Source: Rhipidocladum racemiflorum (taxonomy: Eukaryota; Streptophyta; Magnoliopsida; Poales; Poaceae). Taken from it: a stretch of DNA of 64,000 bases. The stretch spans positions 52,907,097 to 52,971,096 of the forward strand of contig CM070584.1 in the NCBI GenBank assembly GCA_036346355.1, in the 5' to 3' direction. Below, one piece after another: positions 61,255 through 64,000 of the stretch (positions are counted from its first letter, which is position 1; every line of letters begins with the position of its first letter). The position numbers and the translations under genes were made by a program. Below the pieces are notes generated by a model, which did no database searches, was not told the origin of the DNA, and saw only the letters and a program-made list of their open reading frames with translations.

Positions 61255-62787
61255 TGAAAAGATGAGAAAGTTGCTTAGAGGGGAGGGGTGAATAGGCAAT
61301 TTTAAAAATTAAAACTAAATTCGTCGCAGCGGAAAGAGTATCAGAACTTCCGGTATTGTATTGGAACTTCCGATGAAATCGGAACTTCCGGTATATGTTC
61401 GGAATGTCCGATAGACTTCAACTTAAAGAAGAGATTACTTGAAGAAACAATCTTAGGAACAATCTAAGAAACAATGACAAGCAATACGACAAGTAGAAAA
61501 ATAGGATTTGTTCCCGGAGTTCGGATTCTTGAGGGAATCCTACGTCCCCATTGAGGAAGCTCCCAAGAGCCGGGTCTTTTCCAACCCTTTCCTCCCAAAC
61601 CTCGGTCGCACTTGAGGCTTGGTTTCACTATTGGTTCCTTTCCTTTCGGAGGCGGAGTCGGCCTTCACAAACTTCCCACGGCTTCCCACAAACGTTGGGA
61701 GCTCGTGAGTGACGCCTAGCCGTCTAGGAGTCCTTCAACCTCCAAGAGTTATGAGTGCGTTTGACTCTTGATCTTGGAGATGCTCTTAAGTGCTCAAGAT
61801 GAATGAATCTTTCCTTTTTCACTAGCTCACAACCACACTAGATTTCCTCACACACTAGATGATCACTAAGATCAAGGAGGAGGACTCAAGAAAGCTCTAG
61901 AGTGTGCTCAAAGTGCTCAAGTGTTCAGCCAAGAGAAGTGAGTGAGTAACCCACAAAAGGGAGAGGAGAGGGGTATTTATAGTTTTGGTTCAAAACTAGC
62001 CGTTATACCCGCACTCAGCCACACATCGGAATGTCCGATCGAAACATCAGAACATCCGATGAGTGCAAATAACCAGAATTGGGACAGCTCCCAACGGTCG
62101 AAAACTACAAGCATCGGAATATCCGAATACCACTTCAGAACTTCCGATGTTACTCGGAAAAAGAACTCAACAAAACTTTCTAAGTCCAAATCGGAATGTC
62201 CGATGTGAATATCGGAACATCCGAACCAAACAGAGAGTTCCCAATCGAAAGCGACCACTTCGGAACTTCCGAAGTTAAACTTCGGACTGTCCGAACTAAA
62301 CAGAGAGAACACTTTTCGAGAAACAACAGGCATCGGAATATCCGATACTAAATATCGGAAAGTCCGACCCTAACAACGCATTACGGACTGAAGTGCAACC
62401 ACACATCGGAAAGTCTGAACTTCGGAACTTCCGATCCAACATCGGAACATCCGACTAGAAATTTGCAACTACCAAATTCCAATGCATGGGAAACTACTTA
62501 AACGCTCTCAAGAGACTAGAATCATTCATCTGAGCATATAGACCATCTCTAGACCAATTTTAACGCACCCCTCTTAATAGTACGACAAACCTATGACTCA
62601 ACAAGATGAAAATTACATTCGCAGTTGCCGTTTTTCTCACTCAATGACGTCTGAGGATGCCCGATGATCGTAGATGATCTCTATTCAAAGCATTCACCTG
62701 TTCATGCACTAGTTGAACATGTTAGATTCTTTAATCATTTGTCATTAATCAACCAACACAACATTAAGGGGCCTAGATGCACTTTCA
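61255..62787 (-). mobile_element. Solo LTR carrying an array of short palindromes
   Basis: 1,533 bp flanked by 5-bp duplications catcg (61250-61254, 62788-62792). On the minus strand it begins TGAAAGTGCATCTAGGCCCC, a typical grass gypsy LTR start, and ends ...TCATCTTTTCA. It contains 17 copies of the palindrome-like TCGGAAnnTCCGA (see separate entry). Open frames inside are repeat artefacts. Confidence 0.85.
61341..62460. repeat. Array of TCGGAA-nn-TCCGA palindromes
   Basis: Seventeen copies in two clusters: four at 61341-61412 and thirteen at 62025-62455. Arms TCGGA/TCCGA are mostly kept while the middle varies (CT, TG, TA, CA, AG). Many come in pairs about 10-20 bp apart. Confidence 0.85.
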
Positions 62788-62792
62788 CATCG

Positions 62793-64000
62793 CCGACGAG
62801 AGCTACCGGAGTAAGTAAAGCCCGAACGCTCTCCTAGCATGCCCTTACCACGTTTCTCACCTCCGCTGTAGCTCTACTCACTGAGACCTCCACCGCCACA
62901 GAAGTCTTCTTCCCCAGCCACGGCTGGGGTCACCAACACTGACTGGTGAGCAACGATCACCACTAACCGTCAAAATGGGATCCTTTCACCCCTAGTGCTT
63001 TCCACTTTGTTAATTTTGCACCTGCAGCTCTGTGCTTCTCACTTCGCCATCCACTATGGTCATCGCCACAAAGCTTTGCCACTTGCGTTCTTCAGCCAAC
63101 TTTGGCCACCGCTAACCACTCCCCTAGCATTCCCTCCATCCCCTCATGCTATCCTCAGTACCCTAGCTGCATAAATCGCCACTGTTTGCCACCGGTAGCC
63201 ACGCCCGAGTCACCACTCTGTTTTGATCCGCTTGTGAGTCACATCTCCCTCTCACATCCAATCACTGACAGGCCGACCCCACCCGTCAGTTCTTTTTTTT
63301 TTTTTTCTGAAAAACCAGATTCTTACAGCCCAAACATTTCAAAAATGGAGAAAAATAAATTTTTCAAATTTAAAAATAGAATTGAATAAAAATTTTAATT
63401 GGAATCAAGATTTTAATTTAAAATATTATCTTTTCCCTCTTTTTCTTGAATTATAAGAAAAGAACAACTACAATGTTAAAAACCCTTTTTCCAAAATAAA
63501 CAAACTATGAATATGAGTTTGAGGTATGATCTTATTTTAAATTTTCATCTTTTCTAAATTTTCCATGAATTTTGGTTTTTTTTAAAATCATTTGTATTGA
63601 ATTAGTAAAATGGTAAAACTAAAAAGAGATAAAAGTAAAAAAGTAAAAGTAAAATCTCAAAACAAATCTAAAAAAATAATACTAAAATATTATAAATATA
63701 TAGAGTTCATTTAATGCTGACAAAGTAATTATGAATGCATTAATTAATGATAAGAAGTTTAAATTAATAAAATTTGGCTAGCAATAGTACAATGACAGAA
63801 TATTATAAAATTCCAAGAAGATTTTTATGAGCAAAATTTTTTTAGCATAAATTCTTTATATAAATATTTACCTTTATTAAATATATTAAAATTAATGATT
63901 ATATTTAGTTCCCTTTTCAATTTAAAAACTGAAAACATGAAATTCTAAAAATAACATTGTCAGATTTATTAAAAAAATAAATATTCATATTTTAATCTTA
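62793..64000. other. Intergenic, no gene recognised
   Basis: Probably the remainder of the LTR-like sequence that began at 60200, then very AT-rich DNA (63290-64000). No supported frame. Confidence 0.45.

Noticed and set aside
61977..62333. 118-residue minus-strand frame with repeated SD-x-x-IGHSD
   Set aside because: A direct reading of the palindrome repeats in the LTR, not a protein gene.
61341..62460. CRISPR-like array of short palindromic repeats
   Set aside because: Repeats are 13-15 bp with irregular spacing, inside a TSD-flanked plant LTR. No cas genes, and a eukaryotic genome.

Overview
The window looks like nuclear DNA of a grass (Poaceae). Two genes have many short exons with GT/AG introns and GC-rich first exons. 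The rest is dense in the small inverted-repeat elements typical of grasses (Stowaway, Tourist-like, hAT-like and Mutator-like), with a chromovirus, a TRIM, solo LTRs and fragments of LINE, CACTA and gypsy elements. I cannot name the species. There is no bacterial, organellar, CRISPR or rRNA content.

Gene 1 (minus strand, CDS 20559 down to 4394) is plastid dihydrolipoyl dehydrogenase (E3, LPD). I rebuilt it as 15 exons giving a continuous 562-residue frame with all E3 motifs. Its fifth intron (7817-16485) is swollen by a 5.5-kb chromovirus at 8468-13950 (5-bp target-site duplication, LTRs differing at one short cluster), inserted in the same orientation as the gene.

Gene 2 (plus strand, CDS 36632 to 58340) is the SMEK-type regulatory subunit 3 of protein phosphatase 4. 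I rebuilt it as 25 exons giving 897 residues with no frame break. Its two largest introns are element traps. Intron 1 (36710-41852) holds a three-LTR TRIM, a LINE fragment and a hAT-like element. Intron 15 (47668-54281) holds a rearranged gypsy gag relic and Tourist-like elements.

Layout: 1-4000 is repeat-rich flank (Tourist-like, a hAT-like element with TSD, and a Mutator-like element with a 9-bp TSD and about 250-bp terminal repeats). 4394-20559 is LPD. 20750-36600 is the intergenic space between the two divergently transcribed genes, with a possible large hAT element, a Helitron-like insertion, a Stowaway, a CACTA end with tandem repeats, two solo LTRs, and a 2.15-kb mariner-like element with Stowaway ends and a decayed transposase. 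36632-58340 is PP4R3. 58341-64000 is flank with an older LTR-like sequence and a solo LTR carrying an unusual array of short palindromes. The two genes have no evident shared pathway (plastid acetyl-CoA supply versus nuclear/cytosolic phosphatase targeting). I see no new multi-gene system. The most interesting items are the structures of the elements themselves.
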